A DNA stretch of 64,000 nt from Forficula auricularia (GCA_024734495.1 JALMQS010000729.1:1054001-1118000); one strand, 5' to 3'. Shown: positions 45,966 to 57,211, counted from the stretch's first letter. Numbers and translations are program-made. Notes: generated by a model from the sequence alone, not told the origin.

Positions 45966-46978
45966 TTTTTTAAACAAAATAATAAATATATTGGTAAAAA
46001 ATTCCTTTTTATATACATCGCATGGTCATTTTTTTCTTGATTTAATTTGTTCTTAAAATATTTTGATTTTTAATTTAATATTAAAAAAAAAAAAAAAAAA
46101 TAATATTATTTATTTAAATCTTAATTAAATAGTCCTTAAAAAAAAAATAATAATAATATTATTTATTTAATTGATTACTTTTGGCAAATTTATAGACTAA
46201 AAGTTACACTATATTTAACTCTTAATTTTTCAATCATTTATTAGTGAAAACGGTTTATTTTCATTAAAAAGAAAATTTATTTAAGATTTTAAAGATGTTA
46301 ACTTGACTTTTTAAGAAATAATGCTAAACAGCGCCCTGTTCAAACTTGAGAGTTTTCAGCCTTTTTTTATGTTAATTACTTTAATTAAGATTAATTCATT
46401 AGTTTTATGTTTTCACTTTATTAAAAATATTATAGAAATTTTATTTCATTCCCTTTTTGTAAAGGATATTTTAAAATTCTTATTTAAAATATCCTAGAAA
46501 AAGATTGAATTTCAAAACAAAACCGATATCTTTTTAAACGAAAAATCAATTATATTCGCTATTATTCATTACTTTGTAGTTCCAGAGGAATTTAAATTGT
46601 TTAGAAAAATTATTATCTCAAACACAACTCGATAAAAAAATAAATTGTATTAATTTTATTATTTATATAGAGACTATATTTTCGAGGGTTTTGCCCTCTT
46701 TATCTATCTTATTACAATTGAATAACAAGGTTTTGTTGGTAGAAAAATCATAAGTAATAAAATTTATTTTCTAGCATAAGACAAATAAATTCATTTAATG
46801 CCTTCTTTAATTTTAAAAATAATTCTGCTATATATATTATTACTCTATTTTGTTACAGAAAAATCTGTTAAAGCAAATTCTTCATCAGCAATTTTTGATA
46901 AAAACAGTAGTATATGAAATATATATTGAATTAGATTATATATTTAGCTTTAATTTTATTATTCTTTATTTATTGCAG

Positions 46979-47374
46979 GTTAATGAAATAAAAAAAATAG
47001 GAGGAAATAATCAGTACGAATTAACCAAACGAGTTATGATTCGCTATTTAGACGACAGTTTAGCAGCGGAATACAGCTGGTTAGGTAGAAGAGAAAAAAA
47101 GATTTTGTGATCTCAGAATCACTGCTGCATTAATAGGTAAAAGTTATTTTTGTATATTATAATTTTTTTTATTGTAAATAATAGAATGAAATGTCATATC
47201 CCACTTGTACTAACAAAACATTGGTGTATTTGCTTTACAGAAGCTGCTGAAAGTTTTGGAACAAAAAAGTCTGCAGAGGAAACAATTGCGAAATGGTTGC
47301 GCAGAGCTAAAGAAAGGGATTTGTTAAAAAAAATTTTAAATAAATCACTTACATTTAATTTATCATCAAAATAG
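46979..47374 (+). pseudogene. DUF4806-like C-terminal exons
   Basis: Exon one starts after TTTATTTATTGCAG at 46979 and reads VNEIKKIGG, YELTKRVMIRYLDDS and AAEYSWLGRREKK, close to the DUF4806 pattern (GG...TKR...YSW.G...K). A one-base change in the A-run near 47095 shifts the frame; the expected continuation (FCDLRITAALI) is in another frame and runs to a donor at 47136/47137 (GGTAAAAG). The intron 47137-47240 ends GCTTTACAG. Exon two continues EAAESFGTKKSAEETIAKWL and RRAKERDLLKK to the TAG at 47374. DUF4806 is a domain of unknown function expanded in several insects. One frameshift makes this copy probably inactive, though low-quality bases in the A-run are possible. Confidence 0.65.
47137..47240 (+). 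other. Intron between DUF4806-like exons
   Basis: Donor AG|GTAAAAG and acceptor TTTGCTTTACAG|AAG. Joining keeps the frame across ALI and EAAESF. The AT-rich 104-bp size is normal for insects. Confidence 0.65.
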
Positions 47375-47877
47375 TAATAATAAATATTATGTGTTGTACT
47401 ACACCTAAATTTTCAATGATTAATAAAAATATAATTTAATGAAAAACCCGAGTAATTTATTTTTTTATACCCATTTTATTATTAAAATATTATCGTAGCT
47501 GATGGAAAAAGGGCAATAAAGCACCTATTAGGTAAGAAACCGTACACCTATAGGCTGTTGTAGGGGTGGGGGTGGGGGGGGGGGGGGGTACAATGGACAA
47601 ACAGAACGTACACCAAACGTACATGCATGGCAAATTGGATGTACTATGTACATACATAGAACGTAAAACTGCACCAAACGGACGTAAAAAGGATGCCAAA
47701 TGCGGACGTAAAATGGACGAACTGGACATATGAGGGACGTACGTTTTGGGGAATCTGGATGTCCTGTGTACGTCCATTATACGTACAGCGGCACAAAAAT
47801 GGGCATAAAAAGGACGTACATACGTCCGCTCGTGGACGAGCTATGGACGTACATAGTACCAATGTGTGCTATCTGGG

Positions 47878-48000
47878 TTCATGTTAATATTTCGTCGTTT
47901 AGTTGTAACTAAATAAGATAATAATTATTTTATACCTTTTAGTGTATTTTATTTGTTGCATTTAATTTTTTGAAGTCGGTTTTTATTTTTTTCTTAAAAA
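47878..48000 (+). repeat. CCGACTTC family copy 2, right part
   Basis: Continuation of the fold-back arm broken at 44088; it ends TTGAAGTCGG at about 47980. Together with the left part it gives a complete copy. Confidence 0.85.
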
Positions 48001-48306
48001 TTATTAACCAATGAAATGAAAAATTTTAATGATTTTAATTAATATTGGTCTCGCCCGGTAAGCAGAAAAACTCATCGGGTGATCTAAAAGTTATCCAAAA
48101 AATATTATATATATATATATAGGTATGTATTATTATCTGCATTGCAGTAGGCGCCACTAGCGCTGTGTCTGAAACGTTTGACTTTAAATGGCGTTGGTTT
48201 AGGATTAAATTACATTTGAGTCAGAAATTATTATCAAATACAAAGGAAGAGAGATAGGAAACTCAAAACAATTTTCTATATCATAAAGCGTATCAAAGTG
48301 GTTGTC
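48001..48306. other. Short apparently unique stretch
   Basis: Contains a TA microsatellite at about 48108-48121 and GC-richer sequence around 48150-48200. No gene recognised. Confidence 0.3.
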
Positions 48307-48511
48307 CTCTACTTCAGTGTTCCGCAAAGTGTGTGCCGCGGCACACTGGTGTACCCGGGCCATTAGTTGGTGTGCCGCGGAAAAATGTCAAGTTTTTTTA
48401 AGATAATACTCATGCTGAGAGTTATGCGAGCAGCCTTATCAAGGACTGCTTCAAATTTTGATCGCATGTGCTCATTTAACTAGGCTCACATTTCTCATTA
48501 AACATATTTTT

Positions 48512-48550
48512 AACCGACTTCAAAAAAGGAGGAGGTTCTCTATTCGATTG

Positions 48551-48581
<31 letters not shown>

Positions 48582-49243
48582 GTGCCTATGTTACCTCATA
48601 TCTCCGCCAATTGTCAACCGATTTTGAAAATTTTTTTTGCATTGGGTCCAGTCTAGCTTCCGATTGGTCCCATTTTTTTTCGATTTTTTTCATAGGTATT
48701 AGACCTTTTTTAATAGGTTTGTTTAGGTTTGTTTAGACCTAACCTCTTTGTTTATAAACCGATTTCGATGGTTCTTTTTTTATCCGAAAGGGGGTGTCTT
48801 AGGGATGGTGTCATATTAATTTGGTCAAGTTCTGATGATATAATCACTCTTAATAACATCACTAAAAAGAAAAATAAAAATTTTTAAGAAAAAAATAAAA
48901 ACCGACTTCAAAAAATTAAGTGCAACAAATATAAAAATACACTAAAAGGTATAAAATAATTATTATCTTATTTAGTTACAACTAAACGACGAAATATTAA
49001 CACGAAATTACTTTTTGAAGTTGGTGCCAAACATGTACCTTTTATGAATCGCACTCGACGGATCTTACTTAGTACGTTTGGCGGGTACGCTCGCTTATAG
49101 GTATAGTTTGTTTGGCACCGACTTTAAAAAGTAATTTCGTGTTAATATTTCGTCGTTTAGTTGTAACTAAATAAGATAATAATTATTTTATACCTTTTAG
49201 TGTATTTTTATATTTGTTGCACTTAATTTTTTGAAGTCGGTTT
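48512..49243 (+). repeat. CCGACTTC family copy 3 (complete)
   Basis: Starts AACCGACTTCAAAAAAGGAG, has a poly-T run, a middle with CAATTGTCAACCGATTTTGA, and the fold-back unit from about 48890 to 49243. Both outer ends are the inverted CCGACTTC phrase. It is nested in the hAT at 48315-50737. Confidence 0.85.
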
Positions 49244-49405
49244 TTATTTTTTTCTTAAAAATTTTTATCTTATTATAAATAAAACTTGTGAATCTATTAT
49301 TTATTATTAAAACCAACTAAATTTTTCATATTATATTGATTTTAATAATAAATAAATAAAAAATATTAAATAGACAATGGTTTTTTCTTTGGTGTGCCTC
49401 TAAAA

Positions 49406-50678
49406 CAGGGATGTCCAACCTTTTATCTTCCCTGGGCCAGATTGGAAGAATATGAGCTGTTTTTGGCCACACATAAAATACACTAACGCTAATAATATTT
49501 GATGAGCAAAAAACGTAGAATATGTACTTAATATACTTAAGAAATGAAGCTTTGTTACTTTATAAATTTTTTATTATAAAAAAGTGATATACCTACAAGG
49601 TTTTAGTGATTTAATCAAAGTTTATTTCATAATTGCTAAATGTAATTATTAAAGATAGGATACAACTATTGGGTTGTTTCTTACATGTTTTTAGACTTCT
49701 ATAAATCATTTACTTAAGGATGCGTCGGGGTGGTGTGGGTTTTGGACGTCCAGATCGTCTCCGCGCTTGCAGGACTGGATGTTGCCCACCGAAACAAAAA
49801 AGAAAAATATAGGGGCAACTCCAATCTGGTGGACAATATTGCGGAGGGATTTGTAGTCAGGGCGGGCTCGGTCAGGGTCGAGGCCATCACACTCTCGTGG
49901 AAGGGAGTGTGGTGGCATAAGCGGTGGAGTCCTTCATCGCCCTCAAACAATTTGACATATAGGTCGATGAGGGGATCTCTCCTTAATTTTTACACTTTCA
50001 GCAGAAGAACATATAGAGCGGGTGGCGTATGATTATTTTTTGTAAATCTAAAAAAAAAAAAGAAATGTGAAATGTGAGTCAGGAATAATCCTGGCTCTCT
50101 CAGGCACCCGCTCTGAATCTGAATTAATTTGTTCTGAAGCTGAAAGTGTGAAAGATTTGTTAATAAATTTGTGTAATTGTCTTTTGTCTTTGTTAGAGGC
50201 GGCCCGCTCCTCGGAGGCCCAATAAACAAAATATAAAAAATGTTAACTGACAGATTGTAAATTTAAGAGGAAATAAAAAAAAGAGGCAAATCAGCAACAT
50301 AAAATTATAGTGAGAAGTTTGTCATTATTTTGGGGGACATAAATCCGTCGATATTTGGCTCAAAGGAATTCTCAGTAAATTCTCAAAAATCTCATCATAT
50401 AATATAGATCTAGCTTCATTCTTTATATGCTTCATACTTGAAAATAGATGCTTGAATAAATAAAATTATTTAAGAATCACTTTATGAATATCTAATTGCA
50501 AAATAACGTGTTAAATTCAAAAATTCATTACTCATATAAATTAATAGCAAGTTAAAAATACTGTATTTTTAGTAATATCACTGTAATTTTTAATCGAAAT
50601 CTCATAAAGTTTGTAAGTTTGCGATTTTTTGTCGGGCCGCATTGATAGCCATCTTGAGCCGCGGGTTGGACAACCCTG
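49406..50678. mobile_element. Inner hAT element with 8-bp TSD
   Basis: Left end CAGGGATGTCCAACCTTTT, right end inverted CAGGGTTGTCCAACC, with CTCTAAAA exactly duplicated at 49398-49405 and 50679-50686. The termini resemble those of the 4632-6416 element, but the interior differs. A GC-richer stretch at 49720-50230 has several overlapping open frames on both strands and no recognisable domain; it may be a captured or inserted fragment. Confidence 0.9.
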
Positions 50679-50787
50679 CTCTAAAATTTCTTGATTTGGT
50701 AGGTGTACCTTGAACACAAGAAGTTTGAGGAACACTGCTCTACTTGATGCAAATAAACATAATTTTTTTATTTTATTAAGGGAGAAT

Positions 50788-50826
50788 GGTATAGGTTCTT
50801 GGTGAAACATATTAAATAAAGTAAAG
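50788..50826 (+). repeat. Family end, GGTGAAACAT
   Basis: GGTATAGGTTCTTGGTGAAA followed by CATATTAAATAAAGTAAAG, a conserved terminus of the palindromic family, just outside the hAT element. No hammerhead-like motif nearby. Confidence 0.6.
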
Positions 50827-51465
50827 AAAATTTTTTTAGAGTTTTAGCTTCTAACTTTGAGTCAAATGATTTTCATGAATTTCTATCATCATATACTTTA
50901 AGATAGCTTCATAAATAGAATCTGAAATGTCATTATATAATTAATTTTATAAGATATAGAAATTGATATTTGTTAGAATTTTAATTCCACGTGAATTAAC
51001 TAATTTCGAGAAGAATATCAGTACTTCATTCTACTAATGCTTTAGCTGAAAATGATGTCGTTTCTTTGAAAGTATCATTTTAAATTAATAAATATTTTTA
51101 TATTAAGTAGAAGATTAATGTTTTCCTTAGAAATTATTGTTTTTATAAAAGGGCAAGATTTAACCCTCAGAGCTTCAATAATAATTGTATAAATAATTAT
51201 TGTTTACCCTAATCTGTTCCAATAAAAAGCAACGATGGTATCGCTCATTTTATTAAAACAAGTATCCGAGTTTTAAGGCTTGTTAATCGTTCTAGTCACG
51301 CATTCGGAAGACAAAACAGGGAAGTTTCGTTAAATCAAATTGACTCGAATAACGAGACAATTCTTCATCATTCTATTTGTTATTAGGAGAATAAAAATGT
51401 TTTTCAGGATATTTTTATTTAATTATTATTATTATTCGAGTTGTTACACTTTCAGAGTACTAGTG
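50827..51465. other. Gene-free stretch
   Basis: AT-rich sequence, no gene recognised. Confidence 0.3.
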
Positions 51466-51549
51466 CTGGTCAACTTTCACCTACCCCCGTAGTTCTTTTC
51501 TTTTCTAAGAGTTATGCTCGGACGATGCGAAAAGGGATTTCACCCTGGC

Positions 51550-52095
51550 CTAGATTCTTTTTTTTATAATGACATTGATGAGAGAAGGAGATACACCAAA
51601 AAGGTGCATCCCCTAAAGGCCTGGGTTGGCCCCTCCATCGTGAAAAGAAGAAGAGGAAATTTTATGGGCTGGGCAGGGGTCGAAAGTATCAGTGGATACG
51701 AGTCTTAAACAGTTGAAGGTTATTAGTCGCGAGAAAGATGGTGGCAGGGAGCAAGTTCCAGTCTCTTGAGGTCATAGGGATTTAAAAGAGTTGGCGAAAG
51801 CGTTGGTTCGGCTTTTATCCAATTTGACAGCGAAGGGGTGCTGAGCTTTCGAAAACCGCGTGTTTCTAGCAAAGAGGGCTTTAGGTGTGTGGGGGGGGGA
51901 ATTGATTTCAGCTCTACTGAACAGACACCATGATAGCATCTGTAGTACAGGGAAAGGGCAGAAACGGTTCTTCGGTGAGCTAGGGAGTCGAGTGGATTTG
52001 TTAGGGCTGGGTCTCCTATTAGTTTAATTGCTCGTTTTGAAATTGCATCCAGTGTGCTGTTTTCAGATAGTGTATTGACCCTCAGTAAGGCGCAA
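51550..52095 (-). pseudogene. 5'-truncated jockey/BS-like LINE
   Basis: The minus strand encodes the C-terminal part of ORF2, ending with a SRDWNLLPATIF-like stretch and RIHRY in broken frames, then the 3' UTR (GGGGCCAACCCAGG, a GGTGCACC hairpin) and a short A-run (T-run at 51558-51565). It shares its 3' UTR with 57900-58500 and 60345-60600. Stops and frameshifts are present. Confidence 0.8.
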
Positions 52096-52249
52096 CCGGC
52101 CTGAGAAGCATAGCTCTGATATTTTCGTTCACCCTTTCACACCTAAAAATGGAATGAGTCTGTCACTATTAGTATAGTCGCCTTTCTTTACCGGATGTTT
52201 ATAGCCCTCTTATTTGTGTTATCCTCCCGCGTCGTGAAAAGTAGTTATC

Positions 52250-52679
52250 ACCATACTGGCCTCACAGGCACGTAGTACCCGAATTCGTGATACATTTGAA
52301 GGTTCGTAATTTAAATTTTTATCAATTAATACCGATTTTTTTATTTATTTCTTTATTTACGAGTGTTTAAACCCCATTTCATGACTATATCATGCAAAAT
52401 TTATCGATATTTTTCGGAAATTGTCGATTATTCAACCTGGCTTCCCAGGCACATTGCGCCCGAACATGTAATTAAGTTTGTGTTTACTCTTATATGGTTA
52501 ATATCTTGACCCACTTGGAGAACTAAACCGAAGAAATGTGAAGAAAGTTGGAATACCCACAGCCTCCAAACCTTTCAAATACTAAAATTATAATTACTGG
52601 GTAAAATTAAAAACATAGTTTACCTCTCAGGCGCATTGCGCCCGAACTAAGGATTTCTAGTATTGCGCCCGATTAAGGG
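52250..52679. mobile_element. piggyBac-type terminal region
   Basis: It ends AGGG next to TTAA (52680-52683), so, read inward, the end is CCCTTAATCGGGCGCAAT after a TTAA target. The short palindrome-bearing repeat GGCGCATTGCGCCCGAAC recurs in variants at about 52260, 52450 and 52628, like subterminal binding sites. The opposite TTAA end was not found with confidence. Confidence 0.5.
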
Positions 52680-53137
52680 TTAATTAAATAACTTGCGGAC
52701 TATGTGGCAGGTTTGAAGGAATATTGACTTCTGGCCAACTCTTACTATGGTGGTATGGTATGCTAAGTTCCTCGTTGGTCTTGGACAGTTTTTTGGAGAT
52801 TACTCCTTCGGCGAAGATAACTAGGAAATGTATAGTCACCTTGTTGAAATTTCAGATATTTTTTAATTGAATAGCGAGTTCCTTATATTTCCTTTGTAAA
52901 AAAAAAAAAATATTGGGAAAAAATTAGAATTATTGACATTGACATTTAATTTTTATTTTACATATGTTATCTCTGTATAAAAACGACGACACATTTTAAT
53001 TTTTAAAGAATGCTATTACTTTTATGAAATTTACTATGGATACGAATTATATAACATTAGAATTATTTTTATTTAATTGCGGCCCTTTTAAATTTTTTGG
53101 TCGTCAAAGCGGCCCATGGGGCAATTTGAGTTGACCA

Positions 53138-53496
53138 GCCTTGGTCTAAGCAGTAAGATTTTTTGTTAATTCTTAAATATTTTTTAAAGATCATACTATA
53201 TGTTTCTCTGTTAATTTTTGGTATAGATTAATTTTATATATTGCATTGTCACCGGAAATACGCATATGTATAAAATTTCAAGTAAATCGGCTTTGTAGAG
53301 TTCTAAAAGAATCTACTCAGGTAGAAAACAGACATTTAATAATAATTAAGCTTATTTTAGAATGCATGATTTTCTACTATATAAATTTATTTTTAATAAT
53401 ATTTTAATCCATTATTTCCTTATTATCTTTTTTCATGATAGTAAAGGAAATTTAGTGCTAGTTATTTTTATTTTATCCAATATTAGGCTTGTCGTT
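53138..53496. other. Gene-free stretch
   Basis: AT-rich; the open frame at 53362-53574 is hydrophobic by composition and not convincing. Confidence 0.3.
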
Positions 53497-54315
53497 GAAT
53501 CTACTCTTATTAAACGAGCAAAAATTGTATATATATATACTTGTTTATATATTTGTATCTTAGTTCTATTTTGAAAACGGCTATACCGGTTTTGATGAAA
53601 TTTACGGGTTAGGGAGTTTTTGGGTTGACAATTCGATCTGTCACGGTCTCATCTTCGACAAAATTGTTTTTGATGGGTTTTTTCGTAATCAAATTAATTA
53701 TTCTCAGGTAGAAAAATGGCAATCTTGGGCTTTTAAAAAAGGTTACTCTTTTACTTTTGTATCCAGACAGACAATGGGTTGGGTTAATTCATTGTTCTCA
53801 AAGGCCTTGAAGAAGTATTGTGATTGTGGTTTTTAACATATTTTGTTCTACCTAAACGTTAGAATTATTAATAAACGTTTTATAATTGTTTTTATAAAGA
53901 ACCTTATTTATTTAATAGAATAAAAAATAATCAAGAATTTATTTAAAAATATCTTTCGCATAAGCAGGTCTCAATTTTCTGAAAAAATAACACATTTTGA
54001 TAGGTTTTATTTATTAACAATTGGATGAATAAAAATGAATCATGTGGTTGAATCGAAACAGGTGCAGGAGGTGGGGTGCAGTGGTGGAGAATCTGGGGGT
54101 AGGGCGAGATTTCGGAGGTGGGGTCGAGCGGGGTGGAGGGTGGGGGGGGGGTAAAGTGGGCAAAAATTATATATATTTGTAGTTTTTTTTAATTTGAAAA
54201 CGGCTCTCAAATAAAATTCGACATTTTTATCAGAATTTTAAATTAAAAATAATATTACAATAAAGCTTTTAACTGAAAGAAAAGGTTACCGAGCATCGCT
54301 CGGTGCCTCCAGATA
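53497..54315 (+). mobile_element. Helentron/Helitron2-like non-autonomous element
   Basis: The left part has TTATTAAACGAGCAAAAATT then TATATATATA and GAAAACGGCTATACCGG, a start I associate with Helentron-type elements of insects. The right end has a perfect hairpin ACCGAGC-ATC-GCTCGGT at 54288-54304. A G-rich tract (about 54060-54160) lies inside, similar in style to that of the Helitron at 34798. No protein is encoded. Exact ends are uncertain. Confidence 0.55.
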
Positions 54316-54561
54316 CTACTTTATTATAAACCAAAATTATATGGAATTTTTAAGACATGTAGAAATTGAATTCCTTGAATTTTACTATTGCTCGTAAAAA
54401 CCACACTTTGATTACAATTGATTTTTTTTAGAAAATACATTTTTTATAAACGGTTGAAAAATTTAGGCCATTTCAATTCGGCTTAAATAAAATCAATAGA
54501 AATTAGTCTTATAATGATGAATTCTAGAATTGAATGAATTCTCATATTTTGTTAAGAGAGA

Positions 54562-54600
54562 ATGGTGTAGGTTCTTGGTGAAACATATTTTAATAAAGTA
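54562..54600 (+). repeat. Family end, GGTGAAACAT
   Basis: GGTGTAGGTTCTTGGTGAAA then CATATTTTAATAAAGTAA. A truncated copy with no hammerhead-like motif nearby. Confidence 0.6.
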
Positions 54601-54959
54601 ATGGAAATTTTAAAAAAATTAAAATATTTTTGTGAAACTTAACTAGAATTTTCATTACCTAAGTTAATTCTCATTTTAGTGAGAACAACGTTTTCCAAAG
54701 CATTTAAGGAAAAAATTTTAATCATCGCTCTATTCAAACAAGACAATAATTTCAAATTTGGCGATTTTGAGTTAATTCTCTTTATAACTTTTCTCTTTTA
54801 CTTTTACTTTAAAGTGAGATAAATCACAAAAATAGCTAAGAGAAGGCATATTTTGAAGGAGTACTGAGTCGAGAGAATTAGGCATTTTAGTGGAAAAAAT
54901 TGATTTAATAAATAAACAAATAAATAAATAAAAATGAAAAATTAAATTTTAAGTATCAC

Positions 54960-55266
54960 CAGAAGATAGAGATGCCTTAAAAAGAATCATCGAAATCGGT
55001 CCACGTAGCAAAAAGTTCTCATTGAACATACATGAAATAAATAAATAAATAAATAGTTAGGTATCTTGACTATCTTGGAGCTATACTGATCCAACAAATC
55101 GGTTCATAAACAAAGAAGTTAAACCTGAACAAACATAACAAAAAAGAGACTGAACCCAATGCAAAAAAACCATCAAAATCGGTTCACAATTGGCGAAGAA
55201 ATCAGGTAACATATACACAAAATTAAATTCAGTCGAATTGATAACCTCCTCCTTTTTTTAAGTCGG
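54960..55266 (-). repeat. CCGACTTC family, decayed copy 5
   Basis: In reverse orientation it shows the middle block (TTGGCGAAGAAATCAGGTAA, related to the TTGGCGGAGATATGAGGTAA of the other copies), AACCTCCTCCTTTTTT and AGTCGGCT at the end. It lacks the fold-back half and has more substitutions, so it is older. Confidence 0.7.
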
Positions 55267-55674
55267 CTAATTAAAAGTTTCAAAAATTTGCAAGTGTTTT
55301 TCCCAGAACTCAAAAGCTGTTGTATTGGTTCTTTGGTATGGTCAGTGTAAATAAGGGTACTTTTTTCTAGAAGCGACTCCAAAGATAATTGTGTGCTTTT
55401 ATTATCCTACCCACGATGATCATTTTTGAGTGATAATACTGATAATAGTCGTCTTAAAGTAGTAATGATCACAGTGCTTAACTGTTTTCTGCACTATGCA
55501 CGTATGCGGGTCATCAGAAAGTAAATGAAGATCTTTTGAATTTTTTTTTATATTTTTGAAAATTCAAATTAAATTCTAATCTATTCAACTAATCTATAGC
55601 AGAACATACAATTGTTTGTAATAAATTTTCATTTATTATAGATACTTCAATTGGGCAATTGTGTTGTCGCGTTC
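55267..55674. other. Gene-free stretch
   Basis: No gene or repeat recognised. Confidence 0.3.
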
Positions 55675-56460
55675 TGACGATGGATTCTTATAGTACTCAC
55701 TAAAATTGGACGTCATTTTTCGAGATTTCGCTTAGTTTTCGAGATATCCATTTTTAAAAATACTGTTTTTTTATTTATTTTATTTTATTTTTCAATTGTT
55801 TTTTATAGAAACCACAGAAACCGTAGTATCACGGGGTTTCGTGTCGCGCCACTACTGACGACTGATTCTTTTAGAAAATGAATATTAATTAAAAAATAAT
55901 TAATAAATGCCCAAAAAGATTTGAATATATAAAAGTAGGCTAACGCCAACCTAATCACCTAAAAACCAGCCCGAAATGAAGATATACGAGCCGAACCGAG
56001 CCGAACTGAATAAATCTTAACCGAACCTTTAACAGTTTGTTCGGGAACCCATTTTTTATCTAAATGAACCGAGATGAAGAATAAAATTGAACCTATGAAA
56101 AGTTCTAAAAGTGAAAATTGCCAACGCCCTGGGGCTCACTTGAGACAATTTGAGACATCACGGTCCATAAACTCAATTTCAGTTCAAATTTGTAATTTAA
56201 AATTTTATTTTTACTTTGCTACTTATTTTGTCTAGTTCTAAAAATATCCGTCATCTGATAGCGGCACCACACGGAACCCGTGATACTACGGTTTCCGTGG
56301 TTTCTATAAAAAAACAATTGAAAAATAAAATAAAATAAATAGAAAAAAACAGTGTTTTTTGGACTGGATATCTCAAAAACTAAGCGAAATCTCAAAAAAA
56401 TGGTATTCTTTATTTTCGTCTTATTTTGGTGAGTACTACAAGAATCCATCGTCAAATCGA
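55675..56460. repeat. Long-TIR fold-back element
   Basis: Arms of about 185 bp (55675-55860 and 56262-56460) share TGACGATGGATTCTT at the outer ends, GAGATTTCGCTTAGTTTT in the middle and GAAACCGTAGTATCACGG at the inner ends, inverted. The centre of about 400 bp is non-coding with GAGCCGAACC repeats near 55990. The family is unknown. Confidence 0.8.
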
Positions 56461-56827
56461 GGCATCACAGTTACCGTAGAATCCCCATCAATTATATTGC
56501 AAGTTTATCTTCATGACTGATTGAGTAGATATTTATATATTGATGGAACGTTTAATCAGTGCTATATCAGCACTATAACGTTGATACCCGTGGCAAATTT
56601 ATCAGATGGGGCCTTTCCTCAATGTAAAGAAGCTGAATCAACGTTGTAGTATATTTTTAATAAATCACTAATAAAGTACGTACAAAAGCTATTATAATTA
56701 TTGTTGCATTATTTGTTGATTTTCTAGTATCTTTTAAAGAGTGTATTGGATTGAAATAACAATTTTATCTCCATAAACAAAAACCCTTCCTATATTATTT
56801 TAGATATTATAGCTAGATGAAATAAAT
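56461..56827. other. No recognisable feature
   Basis: AT-rich sequence between the fold-back element and the LINE remnant. Confidence 0.3.
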
Positions 56828-57026
56828 AAACTCAGGGTTGATGGGAAAGAAATTGAAATTCTATGGATCCCAAGTTACACTGGCATTACGGGAAATGAGG
56901 ACGTTGATAGGCTTGCCTGTTTAACCGATGGTATTTCACACTCACTTGATCTAACGCCCAATGAAATTCGATCAATCATCAACAAGAGAATTTATAGGGA
57001 TTGGCAGAATCTGTGGTCGACATTAA

Positions 57027-57211
57027 GGGCCGGTTGTATGTCGGTTGGTAAACTCTTTTTAACCCGTTGGCAAAGGGTAAAATGGCTGGGATGGCCAATC
57101 AGATGAAAGTGCCTGCTAATCAGATGACAGGCACTTTCATCTGATTGGCCATTCCACCATTTCACTTTGCCAACAGTTAAAAGAGTTTACCAACCGACAT
57201 ACAACCGGCCC
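57027..57211. mobile_element. PIF/Harbinger-type MITE, 185 bp
   Basis: An almost perfect palindrome whose ends are GGGCCGGTTGTATGTCGG, flanked by TAA on both sides (57024-57026 and 57212-57214), the 3-bp target type of PIF/Harbinger. It splits the RNase H LINE frame. Confidence 0.8.

Larger units (their letters stand above)
44089..47877 (+). mobile_element. 3.8-kb TIR element carrying a zinc finger/DUF4806-like gene
   Basis: The ends CCCAGATAGCACAC and its inverted copy are precise. Comparison with unoccupied copies of the target repeat shows the junction and suggests a 2-bp TT duplication (44087-44088, 47878-47879); a 3-bp reading is less parsimonious. Both subterminal regions, about 150 bp on the left and 370 bp on the right, are crowded with GTACGT and GGACGTAC motifs, as expected of transposase binding sites. 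Inside are a promoter-like stretch, a C2H2 exon, a second fold-back, and two exons resembling DUF4806. I see no DDE transposase I can recognise, so the encoded protein may be the mobility factor, a cargo gene, or a captured host gene. The superfamily is unknown to me. Confidence 0.8.
48315..50737. mobile_element. Outer hAT element with 8-bp TSD
   Basis: The ends are CAGTGTTCCGCAAAGTGTG on the left and, inverted, CAGTGTTCCTCAAACTTC on the right, with CTCTACTT exactly duplicated at 48307-48314 and 50738-50745. The left end includes GTGTGCCGCGGCACAC, a near-perfect palindrome common in Charlie-like hATs. It contains two younger insertions: a CCGACTTC repeat (48512-49243) and another hAT (49406-50678). 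Without them it is only about 420 bp, so it is non-autonomous. Confidence 0.9.
51466..53137. mobile_element. Probable hAT element
   Basis: TAGTGCTGGTCAACTTTCACC on the left and, inverted, CCAAGGCTGGTCAACTCAAA on the right are matching GCTGGTCAAC ends of a hAT type, with GCGGCCCATGGGGCAA just inside the right end. The flanking 8-mers are not identical, so the duplication is decayed or my ends are off by a base or two. A LINE and a piggyBac-type piece are nested in it. Confidence 0.5.

Noticed and set aside
47490..47912. Several ORFs on both strands around 47.5-47.9 kb
   Set aside because: They fall in the subterminal GTACGT/GGACGT repeats of the TIR element, which read open in many frames.
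49706..50229. Overlapping ORFs of 70-100 aa on both strands inside the inner hAT
   Set aside because: No domain, both strands equally open, and not a hAT transposase; left as unexplained GC-richer filler.
51160..51170. TTAACCCTCAG as left end of a piggyBac element ending at 52679
   Set aside because: The inner sequence does not match the right end CCCTTAATCGGGCG beyond the first few bases.
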